Made by a program: the position numbers and the translations under genes. Below are positions 56,080-63,417 of a DNA stretch of 64,000 bases, one piece after another (positions within the stretch are counted from its first letter, which is position 1; every line of letters starts with the position of its first letter). The notes under the pieces are model-generated. The model saw only the letters and a list, made by a program, of their open reading frames with translations. It made no database searches and had not been told where the DNA came from. This stretch comes from Rhizobium indicum. GTDB taxonomy: Bacteria > Pseudomonadota > Alphaproteobacteria > Rhizobiales > Rhizobiaceae. The stretch covers positions 744,001-808,000 of the forward strand of contig NZ_CP054022.1 of NCBI RefSeq assembly GCF_005862305.2, read 5' to 3'.

Positions 56080-56509
56080 CGGACTGGGCTCCCGGTTTTT
56101 GGCCGCGCGATTGGTTCAGCGAAAAACATAGCCAAGCACGGAGTAGCGGCGTGCTCGATGCTCCTTTAACGTGTATGCGCTTGATGTCCGTCATGAATTT
56201 CAAGAGCGTGTTCACTGCACTAGGCCCACAGCCAAAGTATTCCTTTGCATTGCCCTTTGACGTTGAACTTCTGGATTGTCACCGAAGCCTTGATCTGAAG
56301 ACGACCGCCCACCGGTGCCGAACTTTTGCGACAACACCGGGGTAAGGAGGGGCGGAAATATGCGCTGCGACCATTCAGGTCGCATAGCGAAGCGAGAGAT
56401 CGGTTCCCTATCCCAGATAACTGCAGCGAGACCTCCTTTCGATCTTTGAAAAAAATTCGACCTTAAATAACACCGCCGAGACCGATTGTTCTCCGATCCG
56501 ACGACAGTA
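56080..56509. other. Intergenic stretch, no gene seen
   Basis: Short frames only (for example 56151-56345 plus), none with a ribosome site or recognised family. It separates the MFS gene from the promoter of the vWA/kinase cassette. Confidence 0.5.
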
Positions 56510-56534
56510 GGAACTTTCATGTCGCCGCCGTGTT
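56510..56534 (+). promoter_or_regulatory. Possible EcfG-type promoter of the vWA/kinase cassette
   Basis: GGAAC (56510-56514), 16 bases, then TGTT (56531-56534), one base off the CGTT -10. It lies 59 bases upstream of the vWA gene start. Weaker than the other sites; a chance match is possible. Confidence 0.4.
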
Positions 56535-56592
56535 GTCGTAACGGCGCTGGCAGATCTGCCGCGTAACGATACCAAACCATGGGAGCTGACCG

Positions 56593-57489
56593 ATGAGTGA
56601 TACGGAGCAACCGGACCAGCAGACGCCTCCTACCCCGGGGAGCCCGGCTCCCGCCGCGACACCAACCTCAACCGGGCCGATCTCGTCCACACCGGATGAG
56701 CCGGCGGTAGAAGCGTCGGTAGACAGCGCGCCAGCGCTATCAGCCGACAGCCAGACCCTGCAGGAGCGTCCAAAAACCAAAGGCGTGGCCGATATTGTCT
56801 TCCTCGTAGACGTTAGCGGCAGCATGGACCCCTGCATCGACGCGCTGCGGAGAAATATCGAAGCCTTTATTGACTCCTTAAGCCACGGTGACCCGAACAA
56901 CGCCGCCCCTGTCAAAGATTGGCGCGGGAAGGTTGTCGGCTACCGTGACATTGAGGCCGCCCAAGCCGAAGGCCTGCCATGGATCGTCGACAATGACTTC
57001 GTGCGCGATGCCAGCGCGCTCAAGGCGCAGCTTGGCACGCTACAGGCAAACGGCGGTGGAGACGAGCCGGAGTCGCTTCTCGATGCTCTCTATAAGCTTG
57101 CCTCTATGGAGGCTGTGCCGAAGGGTTCGCAGACAGAGGATCCGGCGAAATGGCGCTATAGAAGCGATGCGGCGCGTGTTGTCATCGTCTTCACCGATGC
57201 TTCATTCAAGGAGACCATGAGCATTGCGGAGGCAAAGGGCGGCTCGTTGCAGGACGTGGCTAACCTTATCATGGCCAACCGAATTATTCTCAGCCTCTTT
57301 GCCCCGAATTTCGAGGGTTACGATCGGCTGAGCCAGATCGACAAGTCGGAATGGGAAGTGGTGGAATACGAAGGGCTGAACCCGCAGGAGGCGCTCCAGA
57401 AATTTACCTCCGACCCGGTTAACTTCCGTAACACCCTGAAGCAGCTGGCCGCCAGTGTATCCCGGTCGGCAGCGACCGTAGCGCTTTAG
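56593..57489 (+). CDS. vWA domain protein, first gene of a kinase/phosphatase cassette
   Basis: 298 residues. The first 55 are a Pro/Thr/Ser/Ala-rich unfolded tail, a possible phosphorylation target. A von Willebrand A domain follows with an intact MIDAS site: DVSGSMD (Asp 73, Ser 75, Ser 77), a Thr/Asp-rich loop and VVIVFTDASFKE near 200. No signal peptide or membrane segment, so cytosolic. The kinase starts 19 bases later. In TerY-type triads a vWA protein works with a kinase and a phosphatase; a similar scaffold or target role is inferred here. Confidence 0.88.
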   Translation: MSDTEQPDQQTPPTPGSPAPAATPTSTGPISSTPDEPAVEASVDSAPALSADSQTLQERPKTKGVADIVFLVDVSGSMDPCIDALRRNIEAFIDSLSHGDPNNAAPVKDWRGKVVGYRDIEAAQAEGLPWIVDNDFVRDASALKAQLGTLQANGGGDEPESLLDALYKLASMEAVPKGSQTEDPAKWRYRSDAARVVIVFTDASFKETMSIAEAKGGSLQDVANLIMANRIILSLFAPNFEGYDRLSQIDKSEWEVVEYEGLNPQEALQKFTSDPVNFRNTLKQLAASVSRSAATVAL

Positions 57490-57508
57490 CCCGGCTGACC
57501 CGAAAGCC

Positions 57509-58822
57509 ATGGCCAAGAAGCTGAAAATCGGCGACCGGATCCGGCAGTATCGCGTCACGAAAGTCTTCGGACCTGGAATGATGGCTATTTCCTATGGAGC
57601 TCAGACTTCCACCGGTGAGAAGGTTTTTCTCAAGCAATACAAGTCCCCTGCTCCGACGGTTGTCTGGTATGGGGCTTTCGTTGCTTATCAGAACGAGCTC
57701 GGAGCACGCGTCCGGAATGGCCGCGCTGCTCAATTTGCGGTGCGCCAGGTCGATGCATTCGAAGAGATCTGGGGCGGGCTTTGCTACTTTCAGGCATTCG
57801 AGTTCGTCGAGAATGGTGCCGACTTGCAGCAAATGCTCGATGAGGAGCGGGAGCAGCATCGTCGCACCAAGCTGGCCGCGACTCGTGATGCCACGGTTTG
57901 GGCACGTCACCTCACGTGGTCAAAGGTGTTCATGACCGGTATCGCGGCACTGCACGAATCCAAGGTCGTTCACGCAGATCTCAAGCCGGCGAACGCATAT
58001 TTGATCACTGACCCGTCGATCAGCTCCGGCTACCAGCTTAAGCTGATCGATATGGACTTCTCCCTGTTGGCTGACCGCCGCGCGCCCTGGCACGGGCATC
58101 AGGGATATGTTGGCACTGACAACTATCGATCCCCCGAACATATGACGCGCGGCGCTATTCCGGGACTGGCTTCGGATATTTTCACCTGCGGGCTAATGCT
58201 TTACGAACTTCTCGCCGGCCATCATCCATACTGGACCGAGGACCAGGCTGATTATGCGAAGCTTGTGCAGAGCTATGCCGCCAAACCTCCGGCACTTGCC
58301 GGGTTGATGCCGGCACCGGCGAACAATGCCGAGGTCAGTGCCGTCCTCCACCGATGCCTGTGTCCAGATCCCGCTGCGAGACCGACGGCTGCGGAAGTTC
58401 GGGCAATTTTGAGTGGACGCGGCGCAGGCTCTGCCGTCTCCGAACAGAAAGCTGCTGCATCGACAACAGAAGGCATCGCACCTCCAACTTCCGCAGAGTT
58501 GATCATTTCCGAGAGGATCGAGCTGCTTGGTGCGGACGGACGTTCGCTCCAGATCGGGGTGATGACGGAACTTGGAAAACCCCTGTTGCGGCAGTTCGGG
58601 CCGGAAAGCGAGTTCTGGGATAATCGCCAATGTGTCCTGGAACGAAATCCCACACGGCAATGGGTGATATCTCCCGTGGATGGTGCGACCAACGAAACAC
58701 TCGTGAACGGCCTGACCCTCACAGCTCCTCGTCCGCTCAGGCAAGGTGATCGAATTGCGGTCGGCCGCCAGGCCAAAGGCATCGCCAAGATGCCCCTTAC
58801 GGTGCGGGCGCTCAACAAATGA
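57509..58822 (+). CDS. Ser/Thr protein kinase with FHA-like C-terminus
   Basis: 437 residues. Kinase domain about 10-300: glycine loop VFGPGMMAISYGA, Lys 42 in VFLKQYK, catalytic loop HADLKPANAYL (His 155, Asp 157, Asn 162), metal motif region LIDMDFSLL (DFS in place of DFG), activation end GTDNYRSPEH, and SDIFTCGLMLYELL. The C-terminus (about 330-437) has an FHA-like pattern: WDNRQCVLERN, NETLVNGLTL, PLRQGDRIAVGRQ, without a clear SxxH. Cytosolic, no membrane segment. Its stop overlaps the phosphatase start as ATGA. Probable substrates: the vWA protein or itself (inference). Confidence 0.9.
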   Translation: MAKKLKIGDRIRQYRVTKVFGPGMMAISYGAQTSTGEKVFLKQYKSPAPTVVWYGAFVAYQNELGARVRNGRAAQFAVRQVDAFEEIWGGLCYFQAFEFVENGADLQQMLDEEREQHRRTKLAATRDATVWARHLTWSKVFMTGIAALHESKVVHADLKPANAYLITDPSISSGYQLKLIDMDFSLLADRRAPWHGHQGYVGTDNYRSPEHMTRGAIPGLASDIFTCGLMLYELLAGHHPYWTEDQADYAKLVQSYAAKPPALAGLMPAPANNAEVSAVLHRCLCPDPAARPTAAEVRAILSGRGAGSAVSEQKAAASTTEGIAPPTSAELIISERIELLGADGRSLQIGVMTELGKPLLRQFGPESEFWDNRQCVLERNPTRQWVISPVDGATNETLVNGLTLTAPRPLRQGDRIAVGRQAKGIAKMPLTVRALNK

Positions 58823-60177
58823 ACTCGGCCGGCGGTAAAGTGCCCGAGCCCGATCCTCCCTGCGAGCAGCCGGCGATAGCGGAGGCGCATCCGGTGATCA
58901 CAGAGGTGCCCAAGGATGAACTGGGGGCGCCGGGTCTTTCCAGGCCCGCCGCAGATGTTCCAGCTGTAGGCTCCGAACCTACACCGGTGGTTGCTGCGCC
59001 ATTGGACGAAGAGCCTGCGTCCAGGACGGAAAGCCTACCGTCTGACCAGGCTCTTTCGAAGGTGACGGCCTTTGCTCCATTAGAAATAGTGGATGTGAAT
59101 GACCTCGATTGGAAAGCTGTCCTCAACCGGGCCAACCCATCTTCCATCCGCTCCGAAATTCGGTCGACGGTTGAAAGTATGGAGGGTCTGCTTGACCGGG
59201 CCGACGGGCCAGGCATGTTGTTCGACAAATTCCGCGCCGATCCCACCGACAAAGTCATCAAGATTTCTGACTTCGATACCGAAATCCCGTTGTGGATCAT
59301 CGGCGACTTGCATGGTGATCTTCTGGCGCTCGAGGCCGCACTAGTGGCAATGCGGCAGCCGGACCTGCAGCCCGGAGAAGTCCAACCTCGGATCCTGTTT
59401 CTTGGCGATCTCTTCGATGACGAGGGTTTTAGCCTCGAAATCCTTCTCCGCGTATTTGAACTGATCGTAGACGCGCCCGACCGCGTGTGCGTCATCGCCG
59501 GCAATCACGACGAAGCACTGTCTTACGATGGCGTACGATTTTCCTCGAGCGTGACGCCATCGGACTTTGCCGACTTCCTCAACGCTAACCTCACCCACGA
59601 ATGGATCGAGCGGGCCGGTAAGCTTGCCGTGCGTCTGTTTACGAACGCTCCGCGCGCACTCTTCTTTCCCGACGGATTGCTTGCCGCCCACGGAGGCTTT
59701 CCGCTGGTTGACTTGCATCCCGCCCTCGCTGAATCGGGGGAATGGAACAACCCGATGTGCCTGTCTGATTTTGTATGGACAAGGGCCCATCCGAAAGCCC
59801 GCAGGAAGCTGCCAAACCGTTTCTCCCGCGGGAGCCAGTTCGGCTACGAGGACTTCGCTGCTTTTTGCTCTTTGAGTGCTGGTCTCGGACGGCCCGTCAC
59901 ACATATGGTACGCGGCCACGATCACGTGGACGAGAGGTATGCGAGCTTCCCCGCCTATCGGGCTAATCCACTGCTCACGACCGTCGCACTTTCGCGTCGG
60001 TTGAGCCGCGAGGCATTCGGCCCCTACGAGCGGGTTCCCACCATGGCGCGACATGTCGAAGGAGCCCTGCCGAGCGTGTATCGGTTGCACATTCCCGCGG
60101 AAATGATCCGTGCCTGTTATCCTCAGCCGGCCGCCGACAGCATCGACTATCACCCGAGCCAGGAGCCTCAACCATGA
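58819..60177 (+). CDS. PPP-family metallophosphatase of the cassette
   Basis: 452 residues. The first 110 are Pro/Ala/Glu-rich and unfolded, like the vWA tail. The calcineurin-type domain has the full metal set: GDLHGD (Asp 163, His 165), GDLFDD (Asp 197), GNHDE (Asn 229, His 230) and RGHDHVD near 365, plus AAHGGFPLVDL. Such PPP enzymes remove phosphate from Ser/Thr or act on dinucleotides. Gene overlaps of 4 bases with the kinase and with the zinc-ribbon gene imply fixed ratios. In most kinase/vWA triads the phosphatase is PP2C, so this is a notable replacement. Confidence 0.9.
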   Translation: MNSAGGKVPEPDPPCEQPAIAEAHPVITEVPKDELGAPGLSRPAADVPAVGSEPTPVVAAPLDEEPASRTESLPSDQALSKVTAFAPLEIVDVNDLDWKAVLNRANPSSIRSEIRSTVESMEGLLDRADGPGMLFDKFRADPTDKVIKISDFDTEIPLWIIGDLHGDLLALEAALVAMRQPDLQPGEVQPRILFLGDLFDDEGFSLEILLRVFELIVDAPDRVCVIAGNHDEALSYDGVRFSSSVTPSDFADFLNANLTHEWIERAGKLAVRLFTNAPRALFFPDGLLAAHGGFPLVDLHPALAESGEWNNPMCLSDFVWTRAHPKARRKLPNRFSRGSQFGYEDFAAFCSLSAGLGRPVTHMVRGHDHVDERYASFPAYRANPLLTTVALSRRLSREAFGPYERVPTMARHVEGALPSVYRLHIPAEMIRACYPQPAADSIDYHPSQEPQP

Positions 60178-60755
60178 CAGGCGTCATCCTGCGTTGTCCA
60201 AACTGCGGCACCTCCACTGCGACTTCCGGTGAGTGCGAGGCCTGCCACGAGGCACAAGTCCGCTTCTACTGTACGAACCATAACCCGGGGCATTGGTTAG
60301 ATGCACCCGCATGTCCGCAATGCGGCGCAAAGTTTGGCGATCCGCGTCCTGCGGCACCGTCGGTGCCCCCTCCCGTTCGCCCACGTCCGCCGGTGCCTTT
60401 TCCCAAAGCAGCGCCCCGCGCGGAACCACCACCACCGCTGGATACGAGTCCCGGGCCATGGGGCCGGAGAGAGCGACGGAGGTCTGCCCGCCCTGAGGCG
60501 GAGACCGACCGCGCCTCAGCGGGCGACATCCGCACGGCAAAAATGCTGGAGATGCTTCGAGCCCTCTCCCGCGCCGGTCGTATCACTCGAAGGTCAACCT
60601 ATCCGGTTCCGGAAGCGCCACCTGCAAGGGCAGCAGCGGCGGGGTGCCTGATGCGCTTTATGCTCCTCGTGATGTTCCTGTTCATCATCTTGCCGCTGAT
60701 ATTTTCCCTGATAGGAGGCTCTCTACTTGGCGTACTCGACGGCTATTACTTCTGA
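60174..60755 (+). CDS. Zinc-ribbon protein with C-terminal membrane segment
   Basis: 193 residues. Residues 8-50 hold CPNC, CEAC, C33/H36/H40 and CPQC, enough for two zinc sites. A Pro/Arg-rich linker (about 55-125) leads to a C-terminal membrane segment (RFMLLVMFLFIILPLIFSLI, about 162-181). A tail-anchored protein with its zinc part in the cytosol is expected. As the last gene of the cassette, overlapping the phosphatase by 4 bases, it may tether the kinase/phosphatase/vWA set to the membrane (inference). No family name assigned. Confidence 0.8.
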   Translation: MTGVILRCPNCGTSTATSGECEACHEAQVRFYCTNHNPGHWLDAPACPQCGAKFGDPRPAAPSVPPPVRPRPPVPFPKAAPRAEPPPPLDTSPGPWGRRERRRSARPEAETDRASAGDIRTAKMLEMLRALSRAGRITRRSTYPVPEAPPARAAAAGCLMRFMLLVMFLFIILPLIFSLIGGSLLGVLDGYYF

Positions 60756-60991
60756 GGATCGACGACCACGCCACGCTCCAGGCGGCTGAGGCCGGACGTC
60801 CGCGCCATCCCATCTATTTTTTGTACCTTATACGTGCCGCTCCACAGCTAGCATGCCGCAGCCGTGCGGATGGCTAACACAATCCCTGCTCCAGGCCGCC
60901 AGGGGAGCAGGAGCTGAGCGTCTAGATGCGATACCAACGAAGGCTCGAATTCGCCCCGTGCCAGAAGCTATACTAACCATCGCCTCAGCTA

Positions 60992-61216
60992 ATGCGGAAG
61001 GACACTTGCGACGAGTTTCTTGTTGCGCGTGTCCTGCATCTGGTGATCGGACGCCCGTTCAGCGCGCCGACGATTTTTGCGTTGCAGCCTGACCCTGACC
61101 TGCCAGACGACCTTGCCGAACAAGTCCAGCGGCATATCGACGTATTGGAGCTGCAGCGACGTTGCGGACCATTCATTCGCGACGAAATATGTCCAAATGC
61201 TTCGGCTCTCGCATGA
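60992..61216 (+). CDS. Hypothetical protein (74 residues)
   Basis: Reads MRKDTCDEFLVARVLHLVIG, then LQPDPDLPDDLAEQVQRHID and IRDEICPNASALA. Balanced, acidic, protein-like composition, but the ribosome site is weak and minus-strand frames compete. The rest of the 566-base stretch 60756-61321 shows no gene. Confidence 0.4.
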   Translation: MRKDTCDEFLVARVLHLVIGRPFSAPTIFALQPDPDLPDDLAEQVQRHIDVLELQRRCGPFIRDEICPNASALA

Positions 61217-61321
61217 GGCGCGCGCATCCGGAGGCGGCATTCACGCAATATCGTCTTCCAAGCCTTGATCATCAATGCACATGGATCTAATGAGGCGCGT
61301 CAGTGGTCCTAGGAGTTTAAA

Positions 61322-61561
61322 ATGCAAGTTCTGGTACGTGACAACAACGTTGAGCAAGCGCTCCGTTTTTTGAAAAAGAAGTTGCAGCGTGAGGGCGTTC
61401 TCCGGGAGGCCCGACTTCGTGAGCGTTTTGAAAAGCCCTCCGAAAAACGTGCGCGTGAAAAGGCCGAGGGTATCAGGCGCGTCCGTAAACTCGCTCGCAA
61501 AAAGCTTGAGCGGGAAAGTGGTATTTCGGCTCCCAAGAAGGCGAGAGCTTCTGGTCGCTAG
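61322..61561 (+). CDS. rpsU: 30S ribosomal protein bS21
   Basis: 79 residues, starting [20 protein letters not shown] and continuing [20 protein letters not shown], the bS21 pattern, then a Lys/Arg-rich tail. It binds the 16S 3' end region of the 30S subunit and influences initiation. Rhizobia carry several copies, some on secondary replicons; whether this is the main one cannot be judged. ATG at 61322; AGGAG lies 8 bases upstream. Confidence 0.95.
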   Translation: MQVLVRDNNVEQALRFLKKKLQREGVLREARLRERFEKPSEKRAREKAEGIRRVRKLARKKLERESGISAPKKARASGR

Positions 61562-61571
61562 CAGTGATCGA

Positions 61572-61751
61572 ATGACGCATGTTTCGTCTGTCGAGGAAAG
61601 GACTTTCTCGTGTCTGAGATGTCCCTTTCCTGCAGGCCGTGCCGTTAAGTACAGTGTCCAATGGGAGGTTGCTCACCGCGCCTTGATAAAGGTGTCAGGG
61701 GCGTCTTCGATCAGTTTCAGCTGGAGCGTGATGCGTGGGCCGGCTGGCTGA
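61572..61751 (+). CDS. Possible small Cys-containing protein
   Basis: From the ATG at 61572: MTHVSSVEERTFSCLRCPFP, then residues without clear pattern. A single CxxC and an EERTFSC start recall short zinc-ribbon proteins of rhizobia, but the second cysteine pair is missing and the end may be frameshifted. The stretch 61752-61849 shows nothing. Confidence 0.25.
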   Translation: MTHVSSVEERTFSCLRCPFPAGRAVKYSVQWEVAHRALIKVSGASSISFSWSVMRGPAG

Positions 61752-61849
61752 ACTCCTCCAAGATTTGGTCCTGATGTCACTGCTACGCGAAGAGTGGAGT
61801 GAGTTCGACGGTTGAACCAGCGGAGCTTGCGACATTAGTGCCCTGGGCC

Positions 61850-62225
61850 TCACGAGCCAGATAAGCTCTGTCCAGCTCCGACAATATCGCTTGCAACAAC
61901 ATTGCCCGAAGCCCTGCCGCGCACGTACGCAGTACCTGACAAAATCCGTCCGTCAACAAGGTTGACCATCTGTGAGCCTTTCAAGGTGGGTGAGCGTGCA
62001 AGCAGTTTGAGCCGTTCATACTCTCCGGCTAGTTTGATCGCGCCGGCGGCAATCGGGACGGCTCCCGCTCTCTACCGGATCAAGCCGGCCTCCACGAAAC
62101 GTAGAAATGCCTGCGTATGCTGCAGGCAGTTGACATCTGTTGCCGGCGTCCGACCCAGCTGTTCCAGTTCGTGCAGAATGCGACCGAGGGTGAGGGTTCG
62201 GCATTCATGATGATCGCGCCTCCAC
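61850..62225 (-). pseudogene. Possible broken gene downstream of the PIN toxin
   Basis: One minus frame reads HECRTLTLGRILHELEQLGR, then DVNCLQHTQAFLRFVEAGLI, a TAG stop, and further in the same frame AIKLAGEYERLKLLARS and SQMVNLVDGRILSGTAY. Both sides of the stop look protein-like. There is no clear start codon. It may be a decayed gene that followed the toxin; low certainty. Confidence 0.3.
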
Positions 62226-62795
62226 TGGGGTTCGATATAGGATGACCCGACCGGTCGGTACGATCTGTGAGAGGAAATCAAAGTCGCGGACGTTGCCAGT
62301 CAGCACGCTCGCACCCAGCTGCCGTGCCTGCAAGAAAACCATGGCGTCATTGACGAAGCCGCGCTCATGTCCTTCCCCCTTTGGCAGGTTGCTCAAGCGA
62401 AAGAGCAGACCCGCCAACACGCCGGCATGTCCCCAGATGGCTGCATCTGGAGCGTGAAGTCGGTGTTCCGGAATGTCTTCGACCGTCGCCGCGATCGTTT
62501 CGAGCACCGCCTTTGTAGAGGCGTGCTTGGGGTCCAGTCGGCCGAAGGCATGGGTCAGCTCAGACAGGCAGACCGCCGAATGGTGGCATAGGCGATACGT
62601 AATCAGCCTATCGACCTCCACCGGCGAGCGCCCCTGAAGCACATCCAGATAGACGCTGGTATCCAGGAACAGAGGCCCTCCGATTGCCGGTTCGTCGGCA
62701 ACCCAAGGAAGATCTTCGTCGGGCCTGCGCTCGAGCGACCCGACGTGCTTCTGGGGCTTTAGTGATCGGAGGGCTTCAGAGAGATCAAATCCCAA
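62205..62795 (-). CDS. PIN-domain toxin (VapC-like)
   Basis: About 196 residues from TTG at 62795, the first start in frame that overlaps the antitoxin end. A PIN core begins at GGPLFLDTSVYLDVLQGRS, with Glu in AVCLSELTHAFG and Asp in GFVNDAMVFLQARQ and LTGNVRDFDFL. Longer than a typical VapC because of a 45-residue N-terminal part (SEALRSLKPQKHVGSLERRP). It overlaps the antitoxin by 11 bases. All acidic ligands are present, so activity is likely. Confidence 0.82.
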   Translation of the reverse strand: MGFDLSEALRSLKPQKHVGSLERRPDEDLPWVADEPAIGGPLFLDTSVYLDVLQGRSPVEVDRLITYRLCHHSAVCLSELTHAFGRLDPKHASTKAVLETIAATVEDIPEHRLHAPDAAIWGHAGVLAGLLFRLSNLPKGEGHERGFVNDAMVFLQARQLGASVLTGNVRDFDFLSQIVPTGRVILYRTPVEARSS

Positions 62796-63081
62796 GATCG
62801 ATATCCGTCGGGATGCGGCCCTTGCGGCCCACCAGACGCGCGCCAAAGTCGTCTTCGAGAGCCAGCCGTGAAAGGGCCAATTCCAGCAGCTCGGTGTCGG
62901 AGGTAACATGGGCCCGCTTCTTGGCTGCCTCGATCAACTCCGACGGCACTCGCCCCGACAAGCGGGTATTCTTCGCCGTGCCAAGGAGACCGACGGCCTT
63001 CGCTTGCTCGAGTACGAGCTTATTGCGGGCCAACGCGATTTTCGCTTCGCGTTCCGCAGCAGTTCGTGGTTGGGTACCCAT
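62785..63081 (-). CDS. Antitoxin of the PIN module
   Basis: 98 residues from the ATG at 63081, which has AGGAG 6 bases upstream. The first 40 residues are a basic helix (REAKIALARNKLVLEQAKAV). The middle has a ribbon-helix-helix-like stretch (RLSGRVPSELIEAAKKRAHV, TELLELALSRLAL). The C-terminus (GRKGRIPTDIDLGI) probably binds the toxin. Paired repeats upstream are its likely operator. Family not named with certainty. Confidence 0.75.
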   Translation of the reverse strand: MGTQPRTAAEREAKIALARNKLVLEQAKAVGLLGTAKNTRLSGRVPSELIEAAKKRAHVTSDTELLELALSRLALEDDFGARLVGRKGRIPTDIDLGI

Positions 63082-63094
63082 AAGATTCTCCTGT

Positions 63095-63122
63095 GTTGAA
63101 CAGAATATAGATTGCGTTGAAC
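63095..63122. promoter_or_regulatory. Paired direct repeats, antitoxin operator candidate
   Basis: GTTGAAC occurs at 63095-63101 and 63116-63122, exactly 21 bases (two helical turns) apart, flanking TATATT on the minus strand that could be a -10. A ribbon-helix-helix dimer pair would fit. Confidence 0.5.
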
Positions 63123-63315
63123 GGGAGGGCAAGGTTCCATAGCGGTGGGCAGGTTGCGATCCGGGCGTTCGCGGCAAACCACCATGGGAATGACGACGGG
63201 GAGATTGATGGATTCTCTAGGGCCGTCGGCTGGGCAGCGCAGATCCTCAGAATGAAGGGCTCGACCGAAAACACAGCCATGGGTACTGAGCGCCGGTGAC
63301 GAGCAAGGAGTAAAG

Positions 63316-63417
63316 ATGCCGGAGCAGGAACCCCCTGTCCCGACTATCGGCGTGCCTATTGCATGGTTTGCTTGCCGGCTCGATGAAGACCGCCATATAA
63401 CGCGCGATGACGTATGA
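63316..63417 (+). CDS. Leader-type small ORF coupled to the J-domain gene
   Basis: ATG at 63316, preceded by AAGGAG, opens a 33-residue frame (MPEQEPPVPTIGVPIAWFAC, ending RHITRDDV). It overlaps the J-domain start by 11 bases. The strong ribosome site and overlap suggest it carries ribosomes to the weaker downstream start. Not recognised. The preceding 63123-63315 has no supported gene. Confidence 0.45.
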   Translation: MPEQEPPVPTIGVPIAWFACRLDEDRHITRDDV

